DNA of 64,000 nt from Taenia hydatigena. Its lineage: Eukaryota; Platyhelminthes; Cestoda; Cyclophyllidea; Taeniidae. Below the pieces are notes generated by a model. That model had not been told where the DNA came from and made no database searches. It saw only the letters and a list, made by a program, of their open reading frames with translations. The position numbers were made by a program, and so were the translations under genes. Location: positions 32,843,116 through 32,907,115 of the forward strand of contig JADWOT020000001.1 in NCBI GenBank assembly GCA_036345935.2, in the 5' to 3' direction. This document shows positions 24,619 to 37,500 of the stretch, piece after piece; position 1 is the first letter of the stretch; every line of letters starts with the position of its first letter.

Positions 24619-27081
24619 ATCCTACGAATGTAGTGTGGTGGTGAAGCAGACCTCGAAGAATCTGTGGATTGGTGGACGGTGCAATATTGCCGAGTCAGCC
24701 GCGGAGGACTGTCATTCGTCCTGTAATGTGAACCTCGACAGGTACGATACCGGTATGGTTGACAACGGCGTGGCGGTGTGGTGGGTGTCACTTTTGTGTC
24801 ACAGGCATAAGGTGACGGCGTGAGCGCATGCTGGGGAGACGAGATGAGTGTGAGAATGGCGTTGAACCGTTAGGCAAGCTTATTGTCCTGTTGGGAAAGG
24901 GTGGTGAAGTGCGCTTGTGATTGTGTTGATGTTAGTGTATAAAATGATGGGTAGTGACTCAAAGCTAGGCGTAGTTTGGGTCTTTTCTGCAAATTGGACT
25001 TTGTTTAGATTTGTGGTTAAAAGTGTACGTTATCCATCATACTGTTTGCTTACTTTTCATTGTAAACAAATGCAGTGTTATGCTGTTTGCCGCATTGCTT
25101 ATGTGTGAAACGCGGGGCGTAATTGTTGATAGTGGCGTGTGCCTTTTTGTGTGTTCGGGTGTGCTGAGGTTAGGTTATGTTAGTGAATGCGATTTACGGA
25201 AGGGAATGGGACAAGCTGTAGTTGTTCAAGAAGAGCACTTGTTCGCATTCATTCGCTATGTTGTGCAGTTGTGAGAGAGCTTGCTATGAGCTGTTGTGGT
25301 GGTGTGTTGGATGGTGGGTTATTTGGTTGGGGAAGGACTGAGGCTAATGATGTCTGAGCTGCCAAAGAATGAGGAGAACGCACGAAGCACGTGGCGGCTT
25401 AACTTGGTACTAAAGACGTTGTGGGCTGAAAGTGCGGAAGGAATGGATTCGTTGCGTGAAGGATAATGCGATTGACATGAAGGTATTGGTGAGCAGCGCT
25501 AGGCGTTGAGTTTGTCCTCGAAATTGGCACTTTGCACACGAGACTTGTGAGTACAGTCTTCGTGTGTTGAGGTAGTAAGGCGATCATGGATGGTGGGTGG
25601 TGATGATGCAAATGAGCAACCTTGTTGGGGAACAATTGCTCCACTGTCGTCACTGTCCACGACGCTGGCTATGGGAGGCTTATCAACGTCATGGCAGTTT
25701 GATGAGGCTGTCATCGGTCGCATGCATCGTTGTCGACGGTGGCAATGGTGAAGGGTATTGGTGTGACTTAGTATTGGGATGTAATATGGCTGCAGAAGGA
25801 ACTGAGAATGGTCATTTGCCGCAATTCATAACTGCTGCCATGGATTTACATGTATATGCAGTTTATCTCATGAGTAAATGATGCACTTGTTTGTGGAAAA
25901 GTGTTGCAGTGAGAGCGATTAATGTGTAGAAGAGACAATGCTTAATGACTTCATGACCACTTGCTTGTGTTTGTTTTTGATCGTGTCATGTGAGGATTTG
26001 TTTGTGAGTATGTGTTGTTGAAGGGCGATGTGGTAGTTGACGGTGCTGAGTGAGTGTACTGTCGCCACGTAGGGCAAGGGGGTTGGGCTTGCCGTCGCGA
26101 GCTTGCGATGCGCCAGTAGGTTGGAGACTAGTGGTTATGTGGAGGCTTAATTGCTGTGTGGGTGTGATGGTCTTGGAAGTCCAACGTCATTGACAGGAGT
26201 CAGACTTTGTTTTTGCTTTTAGGTCAGTACTTGGTCTAGCAGCCGTAAAGAGGTGGGATGGTGAGCACATTTGGCCCATGTCCTACGGGATGCGATTTCG
26301 TTATGGGGAATGAGGAGGTGGAGAAGGATGCGATCGCAGACGCGGCACAATGATTAGGGGCAGCACTGAGGAGGACGGCGTGGGAAAGAGGAGACGAGGA
26401 GAGTGTAGTACGTTGGTGGTTTGTTTGTATACTTACTAATCAGATGCTTCACCGTTGTGCCTTCGTTGAGTCGTTGGAATGTGGAATGGACATGTATTTT
26501 GGCCAAGTATGGTGTCATTGTACTGCGAGCGAATTGGTATTTGGAGCTAGAAGATTGTATTGCGTGCAGTCGGTTGGGGCTGTTGGGAGGTTGTTTGGTT
26601 GGATAGTCAGCCACTCAACAGGTTGAACGATAGCTACTAATGAAGACGCGACTTTGCTTCTCACTGCGTAGTTGGTCAGCTGGCTGGTGAGTTAAATGAT
26701 GGGAGCACAAGAAGTGCATTGGACAGTGGAATTGGGTGTGTGGGGAGCAACAAATGTCAGTGTGTCGTCGAGTAGGTGACTAGCCTATTGCCACGGTCAC
26801 GTGTGGCAGTCGGTGCGTCGAGAACGTATCGAGATGATCGCACTACTGATGTGCTGGTCAACGAGGAAGATACGGAGGACGCAGTATTAACGCACTGCGA
26901 GCAGAAGTGGGCGAGTTGGAATGACAAATGCAACGTGCTCCCACCAAAGCTGACAAAAACGACTGTTCGAAGTCCGTATTTAGACCTTACTGGGGGTGGT
27001 GGGCCTGGAGCTGGAGATTCGACCTCTATGAGACCTGAATTTGAGGATGGAGAAATTGCTGGCCATCATGCGTGTCCATAG
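24619..27081 (+). CDS. Unrecognised split gene with cysteine-rich exon, left copy
   Basis: Two exons are supported. Exon 24619-24741 follows a pyrimidine-rich acceptor (TCCTTTTTAG), ends at donor CAG-GTACGA and encodes about 40 residues with four cysteines, including SYECSVVVKQTSKNLWIGG. The last exon, 26784-27081, follows TGACTAG and encodes 98 residues to a TAG stop. It contains DVLVNEEDTEDAVLTHCEQK, WNDKCNV and a glycine-rich GGGGPGAG stretch near the C terminus. Phases agree (two bases left over, one base needed), so direct joining or joining through phase-neutral exons is possible. The last exon is identical in sequence in the right arm. A single-pass surface protein with an acidic tail is one guess; no family was recognised. 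Confidence 0.5.
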
Positions 27082-28447
27082 CTAGTTGTGGAAATCCTTA
27101 GTTAAAAGAAGCGTCATTTTATGAATGACGTGGCTAAACACAGTTTAATGGGGGTGGAGTCTCACTTTCATTCCTCCTTGCCGAGTTGCTCTCTCTTCGG
27201 AGCTGTCGAGACAGGTCTACCATGGTGTGAATCCTGTATTTGCATGCAGTGCCTAGAGACTCTGGGTAGATATGACGGCTTGTTTAATACTCACCTCAAA
27301 CATTACTATGATTACATGCATGCACATTATCAGTTGTCCTCGTTCGCGGCCGCTGTAATCCTCATAATTTTACCGTCGTAAATTGTCACCAATCTGGACG
27401 CCTTATTGCCGCATTTTATGCCATCTTACAAAATTTCTAAATTTCTTTTACGCCTTACATCTAGCGCATCATGTTTTGGTCGATATTACCAAAAATAAAT
27501 TTTGCATACGTTTTGTTATAACACACTACGTTTCTGCATACTTTGATGTAAAGGACGTCTAATCCAACTATCAACACACTTTAAACAGCGTTTTCGCCTG
27601 CTTTTGTTCAATGTCGTCACCTGGTAATTGCACAACCTGTTTATTTCCTCACAGTGTTTTGTGACTGTTGTGCTTTTTTACGGTTTCCTTACCGCATTAA
27701 ACAATAATGCATAACTTGCATGAGGTTGGGTGTAATTTGTTTGCATACTAAAACAGTATTTCCAAAGTATGTTGTTTGTCAGTTTTGCGTGTTTTGACCT
27801 TTTTACGCCCCGCATGGTTTCGCAGGTTTAGATATTTTTTGTGCTAAAGATTTTTTAAATGCTGTATTCCCACAATGTCACTTTGGCATTACCGAATAAG
27901 AGGTTTGCCCACTGCACGCCATCCATGCTTGAAAGTAGCACCACCTTATGTTGAGACAGTCCCTCCTGGTGGGAGTTATTTGTAGGACCTCTATTTATTA
28001 TGGGTTCTCCTGGTGTTGTGGCTCTTAGTTCCTCCTCTGGAGCAGCCTAATTGTGTGAAGTGTTCTTCGGATTAATCGTTTTCTATTATCGCCAAATGAA
28101 AATGAATGCACCCTATGCCTATGTGCGCATGCACCCAAACACGAGCGCTGCTAGCCAAGCGTACTTGCATGTTGCGGTTTTGTGATGAAATGGCTAAATT
28201 TTTCCTTCATTCCGTCATGAATGTCTTCAGCTTATCCACTCACAAAGGTTATAAGATGTTCCTGAGCGTTGCCGTGCCTGGTGTCGAAATCTCCTCGGTT
28301 AATAATGCCCTTTTAGTCAATATCACTTAACCCATCCTTAACATCTTCAAAAAGTCATTTTTCATTTGGTTTTGTATTGACATGAGTAGTGTGTTGGAAG
28401 AGGAGTTGGTTGTATCTTTTACGCAGACATGATATTTTTTATTCTAG

Positions 28448-30159
28448 ATGGTCCTAATCCTCCACAAAAACCATGTACGGAACAACCCAGTAAGTACTTT
28501 TGAACAGATGAAGTGGCTTTTACCTTTTTCCCGTCCTCCAACTCCATGCGGCAATTGTTGTTACAGTTCACTTTTCACCTACTCACTTTAACTCAATGTT
28601 GTAACAGCTTCTGTTGTTAGGGTTAATTCCTTTGCTCAAGTGCATGGTGTAACTCATGTTTGGTTTCTCCGATTTGCACCATTCTAACGAAATTGTCTAT
28701 GACCCCAAAAGTTGTGGATGTGCAATTGTCCCAAAGGTCAGGATTAAATTGAATCATTATGACATTGTTAGCGTCACTGGAATAGACTCACTTTGTACAC
28801 TATGGCGCACAAAACACTTCTTACTATTTGTCAAATCTCTACCCTCCTCTCTACCTTCTACCTCTTTGTTGGCCTGACAATATTTCACCAAGGTGTGCCA
28901 TTGTCACGTCTCGTCAGTTTTGTCCTCAACTAGGAGAAGGATTGGGTGCCTTTTTATTGCATTATCGTATCATACAATGCGTTCCAAACGGGGGTGCCTA
29001 ATCATAGTTTAAGATGAGACCCTCTGGTGGATGCACTGGTTTACTTTCCTTTACTGCGACTGATTATCACTGTTGTAATAGATCTTGCATTTCTCCATCC
29101 TGCGGCAAACTTTAACCAAGCATGAATGAGGGGCTCTTTGCTGTGCGCTTCATCTTTTGTTGTTCACCTCAGAGCGTTGCTACATGTTCTGAATTATTAA
29201 GATTTGTCGCACGCTTGTGGTTTCGCTGTCTATTAACACTGTCTTCTAGCAGCTGTGGTATACACCTCTGCCGCACTGGGCGCCGGTCCTTCGCAATCCT
29301 TCTGTCCAAAATGTCAGAAAAAAGTGCTAACCAACGTCACCTATGAGTCGGGTTCCCTGACATGGATTTTGGCTGTTCTAATCTGCATCTGCGGGTAGGC
29401 TACTTTGCACTGTTTCACCTCATTCATGTAATTTGCTCCTTCGGCTAGCGTTTTTTTCCACGCCTTGGTGAAGCCTGGCTGTATGAATGTCATAATAGAT
29501 TACGACAACTCTCCTTGTCTGCGTAAACGATTTATTGCTGGGTGTGGGGGGACCTCTTTGCTTAAGTGGCCTCTCAGGAGTGTTAAGTGCCTTCATGTTA
29601 GATTTTCATAGCCTCTAGAAGCTGGAGTATGAGGATACTAAGTCAATGTCTTGAACCATTCACCCGCACAAATGTGGACACTCTGCCTCGCCTGTGGAGG
29701 TTGGTTGCACTACATGGTCGCGTCAACATTTAGCCTACACTCTGCGTGGCCTTTTGAGGTGGCGCGTTTGTGGTTTGGGGTTAGCTTTACACTTGACAGC
29801 TTTGCTCAGCATCTTGTTTGGCTTATTGCTTCCACAGATTATAGGAGCTCTAGGAGCCTAGACACGTTACGTTGTTTAGACGACGCAAGCCAACTTGATG
29901 GCGGCTACTGCTTTTGGCATTGCTCAAATAAGTATTTCGCAATGTCGCATGAAGTTCCATTGTTTGAGGAGGAGCACTCATGGCTTCACTTTTGTCTTCT
30001 GTTGACCATGCTGGGCTGCCCTTACGAATTCAATCTATTGCTCCTTTTAGTGGTGTTCTGGGCTGTTGTTTGATTCCGTTTTGCTGCGACTGCGATAAGA
30101 ACGCGGTGCATACCTGTCCGAATTGCAAACGAACCCTTGGAAAATACACTCGCTTATGA
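28448..30159 (+). CDS. LITAF-domain protein, left-arm copy (three exons seen)
   Basis: Exons are 28448-28489, 29250-29394 and 30051-30159 (TGA stop), joined by GT-AG introns with matching phases. The first is a short proline-rich piece (GPNPPQKP). The second carries FCPKCQKKVLTNVTYESGS, the N-terminal CxxC knuckle, then a hydrophobic run. The third carries GVLGCCLIPFCCDC and HTCPNCKRTLGKYTRL, the C-terminal knuckle and the conserved tail ending in RL. LITAF/SIMPLE proteins are small zinc-binding, monotopic membrane proteins of late endosomes and lysosomes. About 98 residues are visible. The 5' exon with the start codon was not found; it must lie upstream of 28448 and end in phase 1. The mirror copy at 38403-40110 is also intact. 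Domain assignment is firm; subfamily is unknown. Confidence 0.88.
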
Positions 30160-32252
30160 ACTACCCACACCATCTCCCTGCCTTCTTCCCTTCTTTCCGT
30201 GGACAAGGCTATTCACATCTCATGCATAAGGAAACTTGGATTCTTTGCTTCTTTCCACGCTCATATTTTCTTGCTTTTTGGGTACCTGATATTTGAAAAG
30301 AGACATTTGTTGCTTGATTAATGCAAACTATGGTTGGCAATTTTGCAATGCTACCCATCTTTCACTGTGCCTTCTTTTGTGGCTGTGGCACTTCAGTTGG
30401 GCGCATACGTTGTGTGCCTAGTCCTCTGTCCAGTGGAGATCGCATGTGTAGACACTTATACTCACATATCCGCGCTTTCTCACCAAAATTCTCATCAGAT
30501 GTCTCGGTTTTCCTATTAATCACTCTAAAACCATGAATTGCATTGGTGAGTAGTGCATAATCGTGATCAAGTGCATGCTGGGTGTGATCCTATGCATGGG
30601 GTGATCATTCCAAAAATAGCCAGTCATGCTCATGTGCGATTCATTGACGCAGGCGGTACTTGCGTCTTGGTGAGATAAAAAATACGCAGACCAGGGTGGG
30701 TATTTCTGAAGGGGTTGGTGACTGACGCGCTGTGCCTTGAGTCGATTCACACGGCTCTTCCGTGAGTGGCTGTGCTCACATGGACTGAGAGAATCTGCAT
30801 GCGTGTGTGCGTTTTCAAATCACTGAATCGACGGCAGCAGGCATTGGTCCACTGGACGTCGCCCTGTTGCATCCAGACAAAGGTATCCGAATAAGCACAA
30901 TATGACTACTCAGTGAGAAATTCTAAAATAGCGTAAGTCCTTTTGCCCTTTCCAAGGGGACGAGAGGTGTGCGATCACTAGGCGGCTACGCTTTTAAGCG
31001 TGGTCATTTGGCTGTGGTTGGCTGGGTTGTTGTGCGGCATGTTTAGCCACGTCAGCTGAGTTGGAGATGTCACTCAAGTGGTCAGCAGTAGCAGGATACA
31101 TATGCGATTTGCCTTCAAAAGGAGCCTTGGTCAACCCATCGCTGACAGCTCACCATTCGTCACGCCCAAAAGTCCCGCAAGACGTTTTCGCTTCTCGCAG
31201 TATATTATTCAAAGCTGTAGTTTAATTTGTTCGCATCGTGTGTTTTAACAAATGGAAGTCGCAACCTGCCAGTTGATTGTGGTCAGCCCTATTGCATACA
31301 TCTTCCTGGCAATGTCCTCATTGCAGTGCTTACAGCAAAAGGTTATTTTACAAAGCATTGTTAGGCATGTCCTAGGATTACGCTTTCCAGAAAGGCTATA
31401 ATGATTTAGCTCTGGGAGATATTTTTGAAGTGCGCCGTTTTCACAGCGCAGTGTGGTGGGAGTTGAAAGAGGCGACCACTTTAATGCCAAGATCTTTTAC
31501 TTACAAAGGATGAGTAGTTGAAAGTAGGGAAACTCTCTATCCAAGAAATTTTCGCAACGACTCATCATTGTGGATTTTAATGACGCTCCATCTAGCACAC
31601 AACACTAGCACTATTAGTTGTTAAAACCAGCAAACGCCCTGCCTCACATCTCTGTAGTACTTTTGCAGGAAACGTTTTTTCTTGCTTTTTGGACTTGCGA
31701 GGACACAAGGCAAAAAGCTTTTGCTGCCTTTTTCGGCTGACCACTGTCCCGCTGCCTGATTCCCCTCTGCTGTCCTCCATGCAAGGATGTGCAATCTGGT
31801 GCGATCACACTGGTTCCCTTGGTGCTGTGGGAATGTGTAATGAAAGTCGAGTGTACCGTGTTAATGGGTGCCGGGACCTGAGTACAGCGTGTTTTCGTCC
31901 AATCGCTTTTAGTTTTGGTGAAATATAACAAGCCAGAATATGGATGGCTTGATTTACTCGAAATGGCTCTACTTGTGGGACACATATTCAGACATCTGTG
32001 CAGCTGAGTTTGGGAGGCAATGCGACATTTTTAAGAGGCTTTTAAAATATTAGCATGATCAGTATCTCGTAGTGCATTACACAAAGTAGGGAAAAGAGCT
32101 GCTTTTCTGTGCTGAGGTGCATTATCAAAATTGGTTGCCCTTGAGGAGTTCCTGTATCCCCTGCTTGGTTTCATATCCCTCAAACGTGTTCTTGTGTACA
32201 TTGCGATGTAACTGTTTTTATTCGCAGTCAACCTTAGTTGACTGTATTCATC
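30160..32252. other. Arm sequence downstream of the LITAF gene, no gene recognised
   Basis: Mirror is about 36150-38402. Short ORFs such as 31245-31490 (-) differ between the arms by small indels, including a loss in the right arm after NEDI, which argues against coding. About 170 bases near 36595-36770 on the right are absent at 31787-31800 on the left. Confidence 0.4.
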
Positions 32253-32628
32253 AATTAAGAGCAACAAGGAAAGGAATGAGTTGGCATAGTATCAGAATGA
32301 AGATTCGCGACTCAGCTTAAAGACTAGTCTTTCGATGGCATGACCAGCCCTAATGTGCAATTGACGTCCGATTCTCGAGATTACAGATTTCCATTTGCTT
32401 GGATGCAGTCACATGGATTCCCATCATGTCTACGGAACAGAATTAAGAGCAACAAGGAAAGGAATGAGTTGGCATAGTATCAGAATGAAGATTCGCGACT
32501 CAGCTTAAAGACTAGTCTTTCGATGGCATGACCAGTCCTAATGTGCAATTGACGTCCGATTCTCGAGATTACAGATTTCCATTTGCTTGGATGCAGTCAC
32601 ATGGATTCCCATCATGTCTACGGAACAG
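32253..32628 (+). repeat. 188-bp tandem duplication, left arm only
   Basis: Units 32253-32440 and 32441-32628 both start AATTAAGAGCAACAAGG and end TACGGAACAG, with one mismatch (AGCCC against AGTCC). The right mirror near 35950-36145 has one copy only. This is a very recent event confined to one arm. Confidence 0.92.
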
Positions 32629-34008
32629 TGGAAAAGGTTCTGCTCTGTTCTGCTCTTTCCTATCTCTTCCACAAATGCACTCTCATGAAATTGAGGTTGG
32701 CAGTGGTAGAGGTGTTCTAGGAACACCGCACTGAATGGCAGAAGCAGTAGGTAACATTAATTAGAACTGCTTACTTGACTGATTTGCATTAATAAATGCT
32801 GGTTCCTGTTCAAGACTAGAGCTCTGGCTTGACTCACCCAAGGTGGACGATCTTCAAGATGTTGACTTCCTTATAACATCCCTTTCACATGCCGCACCAC
32901 TCATCAGAGCTGGATTTTTGAGCTTTCAGTGACCTCACCTACGTCCATCGCTCCTACCTTCGCACTTGGCTAAACTTGCACCGTAATGATGAAAGCTGGC
33001 AGTCATGCCACTTTTGAAACCTTTTTGCCTGCAGAAACATAACCGCAGAAATTGGAGTAATGAAGGTGCTACGAGACATGCCTAGTCTCTACGGTGTAAA
33101 ATTACTCCGCCTCCCTATTGGGTCTTCAAATCCCTTTCTATTCTTGCGCTACTGTTGCTTTCGTTCAAATTGCCATCATTCATATCCCCTTACACCAATG
33201 TTTCCAAACGCCACTTTTGTGTCCACCAAATACTCGTGCTTAAGCCACCTCTGCCAGGCGTCAAAGCCAAAACTTAGCCAAGATTCCTCTTGCACAATAC
33301 AGTGAAAATCTACAGAGCCGCCGCATTACGGATCTTTTTCATAAGAGCCGCTTAAGCTTAATGAATGCACCTACTTTGCCTTTGCTGTTAGAGACAGCAG
33401 CTTCATTTATGGACTGAGGCAAGCCTAAATGGTTGAAAAGTGAAAGAATTAAGGGGCCGAAACACTAGGATTGGGTACAACAGAATCTCTATACTCATTA
33501 CTACTAAGTACCTGGTGAGGTCTTACCTAGGCGGAGAGGGGCTTATTTGATCAGGTGTGAAGCCCTCATTCCTGATTTTCGTCGGTAGTTCAAGAAACAA
33601 ACAAGCAACGCGTGCCTCAAGGATAGTTCATGCTAACACACTTAATTGTACTGAATCGTGTGGAAGGATAAGCGGTTCGTTAATGCAAGACTGCGTAGAA
33701 AGGCGATGGTTCATGACATGCACATAGGACCGACCCCGTCGCTCTTTTCCTCAACCTTCGTAGTCCCTCTGTCAAGCCAAATTATGATCTTGACTAGCCC
33801 ATTCTGGCTACTTATAGCCCATCCGGACAGTTGACATATTGCACAAACCTTAGACACAGCCGCCTATGTGCCCCGCTTTCAGTCCTTACACCAGCGCACT
33901 GGCAGTTGAATGAGATGACTGCCGACACAAAATTTCAAATACCCGGTTCTGTTTAGTCATTTCGTCTGACATTTTTGCCCCTTGAGTGAGTCCACCTGAT
34001 TCGGGTGT

Positions 34009-34574
34009 GACGGAGGCTTTTTTGAAGTAAAAGTGCAATGAATGGGTGTGAGCATGCTGTCAATTACCGCAGGTCGCCTAGTCACGATTTCTTTGATGTC
34101 TTTGCCTGATCAAATGCAATACTTGTCACTGTGCTCTGGGTTGTGTCGATCACATTAAGTTGGGTGGTAATGCTTCGAAGTAGATGACAAGCTATGGAGC
34201 AAGCAAAGAGAAAAAGACCTCATCAACATACTGGGGACCAAACCTAAACAGAAACCGAGTCCACCAAGTTCACTTTGTGCGTTTGCCCATTCCTGCATCT
34301 TTGGCCTTTGTTAGTGAAAAGAGCAGAAGTCAAAAAGACTAAAATTCTGACTAGGCGGAAAGAGGAGCCCAGAAAAAACTGGCTTGATTCCAATGTTTAA
34401 ATATTTAATTTTAAAGGAACCGTCCAGAACCCATGTATAAAAAGCATTTTCATAGGAAAGATTTAAAGGGAATCATTATTATCATAACAAGGCACCTAAT
34501 ACGTTCCCATGTCCAACTCAAAGCGTTTCAAAAATGTATGTTGGATTAGGGAGAATATTTGGTGCCCAATACAC
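34009..34574. other. Unique spacer at the centre of the inverted repeat
   Basis: Homology between the arms stops after the shared motif CACCTGATT (left about 34000, right mirror about 34580). The bases between show no self-complementarity that I can see and no coding potential. The spacer of about 0.57 kb separates the arms, so the structure is an inverted repeat with a loop, not a perfect palindrome. Confidence 0.8.
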
Positions 34575-37500
34575 CTAAATCAGGTGGAGCCACTCAAGGG
34601 ACAATAAATGTCAGACGAAATGTCCAAACAGAACCGATATTTGGAGTTTATGTGTCGGCAGTCATCGCATTCAACTGCCAGTGCGGTGGTGTAAGGAATG
34701 AAAGTGGGGCGCATAGGCGGCTGTGTCTAAGATTTATGCAATATGTCAACTGTCCTGATGGACTATAAGTAGCCAGAATGGGCTAGTCAAGATCACAATT
34801 TGGCTTGACTGAGGGACTACGAAGGTTGAGGGAAAGAGCGACGAGGTCGGTCCTATGTGCATGTCATGAACCATCGCCTTTCTATGCAGTCTTGCATCAA
34901 TGAACCACTTATCCTTTCGCACGATTCAGTGTAATTAAAAGTGTTAGCATGAACTATTCTTAAGGCACGCATTGCTTGTTTGTCTCTTGAAACACCGACG
35001 AATATCAGGAATGAGAGCTTCACACCTGATTAAGTAAGCCCCTCTCCTCCTAAGTGAGACATGATCAGGTATTTAGCAGTGATGAGTTCAGAGGTTCTGT
35101 TGTACCCAATCCTAATTCTACAGCCTCTTAACTCTCTCACTCCTCAACCACTTAGGCTTGCCTTAGTCCATAAATGAAGCTGCTGTCTCTAACAGCAAAG
35201 GCAAAGTAGGTGCATTCATTAAGCTTAAGCGGCTCTTATGAAAAAGATCCGTAATGCGGCGGCTCTGTAGATTTTCACTGTGTTGTGCAAGAGGAATCTT
35301 GGCTAAGTTTTGGCTTTGACGCCTGGCAGAGGTGGCTTAAGCACGAGTATTTGGTGGACACAGAAGTGGCATTTGGAAACGTTGGTGTAAGGGGATATGA
35401 ATGATGGCAATTTGAACGAAAGCAACAGTAGCGCAAGAATAGAAAGGGATTTGAAGACCCAATAGGGAGGCGGAGTAATTTTACACCGTAGAGACTAGGC
35501 ATGTCTCGTAGCATCTTCATTACTCCAATTTCTGCGGTTATGTTTCTGCAGGCAAAAAGGTTTCAAAAGTGGCATGACTGCCAGCTTTCATCATTACGGT
35601 GCAAGTTTAGCCAAGTGCGAAGGTAGGAGCGATGGACGTAGGTGAGGTCACTGAAAGCTCAAAAATCCAGCTCTGATGAGTGGTGCGGCATGTGAAAGGG
35701 ATGTTATAAGGAAGTCAACATCTTGAAGATCGTCCACCTTGGGTGAGTCAAGCCAGAGCTCTAGTCTTGAACAGGAACCAGCATTTATTAATGCAAATCA
35801 GTCAAGTAAGCAGTTCTAATTAATGTTAACTACTGCTTCTGCCATTCAGTGCGGTGTTCCTAGAACACCTCTACCACTGCCAACCTCAATTTCATGAGAG
35901 TGCATTTGTGGAAGAGATAGGAAAGAACAGAACAGAGCAGAACCTTCTCCACTGTTCCGTAGACATGATGGGAATCCATGTGACTGCATCCAAGCAAATG
36001 GAAATCTGTAATCTCGAGAATCGGACGTCAATTGCACATTAGGACTGGTCATGCCATCGAAAGACTAGTCTTTAAGCTGAGTCGCGAATCTTCATTCTGA
36101 TACTATGCCAACTCATTCCTTTCCTTGTTGCTCTTAATTGATGAATACAGTCAACTAAGGTTGACTGCGAATAAAAACAGTTACATCGCAATGTACACAA
36201 GAACACGTTTGAGGGATATGAAACCAAGCAGGTGATACAGGAACTCCTCAAGGGCAACCAATTTTGATAATGCACCTCAGCACAGAAAAGCAGCTCTTTT
36301 CCCTACTTTGTGTAATGCACTACGAGATACTGATCATGCTAACATTTCAAAAGCCTTTTAAAAATGTCGCATTGCCTCCCAAACTCAGCTGCACAGATGT
36401 CTGAATATGTGTCCCACAAGTAGAGCCATTTCGAGTAAATCAAGCCATCCATATTCTGGCTTGTTATATTTCACCAAAACTAAAAGCGATTGGACGAAAA
36501 CACGCTGTACTCAGGTCCCAGCACCCATTAACACGGTACACTCGACTTTCATTACACATTACCACAGCACCAAGGGAACCAGTGTGATCGCACCAGATGG
36601 GATGGAGGAATAGTTGCGCATAATGAAGGCTAGAGCAAAAGGCATAAGTGAAGTGTATAGCGGGTGAGGAGCAACAGGATTGCCATCAAAGGGCAAAACC
36701 TGCCGCAGGAATCAAAAGCGCCAGTAAGAGCGCAAGAAGCGACCTCAGATGAGACAGAGATGCTCCACATCCTTGCACGGAGGACAGCAGAGAGGAATCA
36801 GGCAGCGGGACAGTGGTCAGCTGAAAAAGGCAGCAAAAGCTTTTTGCCTTGTGTCGTCGCAAGTCCAAAAAAGCAAGAAAAAACGTTTCCTGCAAAATTA
36901 CTACAGAGATGTGAGACAGGGCGTTTGCTGGTTTAACAACTAATACAACAGTGTGGAGCAGTAAAGTGCTAGTGTTGTGTGCTAGATGGAGCGTCATTGA
37001 AATCCACAATGATGAGTCGTTGCGAAAATTTCTTGGATAGAGAGTTTCCCTACTTTCAACTACTCATCCTTTGTAAGTAAAAGATCTTGGCATTAAAGTG
37101 GTCGCCTCTTTCAACTCCCACCACACTGCGCTGTGAAAACGGCGCACTTCAAAAATATCTCCCAGAGCTGAATCATTATAGCCTTTCTGGAAAGCGTAAT
37201 CCTAGGACATGCCTAACAATACTTTGTAAAATAACCTTTTGCTGTAAGCACTGCAATGAGGACATTGAGGACAATAGGGCTGACCACAATCAACTGGCAG
37301 GTTGACTTATTTGTTAAAACACACGATGCGAACAAATTAAACTACAGCTTTGAATAATATACTGCGAGAAGCGAAAACGTCTTGCGGGACTTTTGGGCGT
37401 GACGAATGGTGAGCTGTCAGCGATGGGTTGACCAAGGCTCCTTTTGAAGGCAAATCGCATATGTATCCTGCTACTGCTGACCACTTGAGTGACATCTCCA

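Larger units (their letters stand above)
16453..34008 (+). repeat. Left arm of giant inverted repeat (core arm)
   Basis: Reading this stretch as its reverse complement reproduces 34575-51968. Mirror positions sum to about 68580 near the centre and 68420 near the outer end, the drift coming from indels. Exons at 26784-27081, 28448-28489, 29250-29394 and 30051-30159 all recur on the other strand. From 16453 to 33416 identity is very high; for example, the region of the 27 kb gene is indistinguishable and about 33060-33416 has about 1% mismatches. From 33416 inward to 34008 mismatches rise sharply to about 10-18%. The outer end falls at a deletion junction with CGC microhomology at 16453-16455. 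Confidence 0.95.

Noticed and set aside
29651..30073. 140-codon ORF with hydrophobic stretches
   Set aside because: It overlaps the last LITAF exon in another frame and runs through that exon's acceptor site; the LITAF reading with matching splice phases is far stronger.
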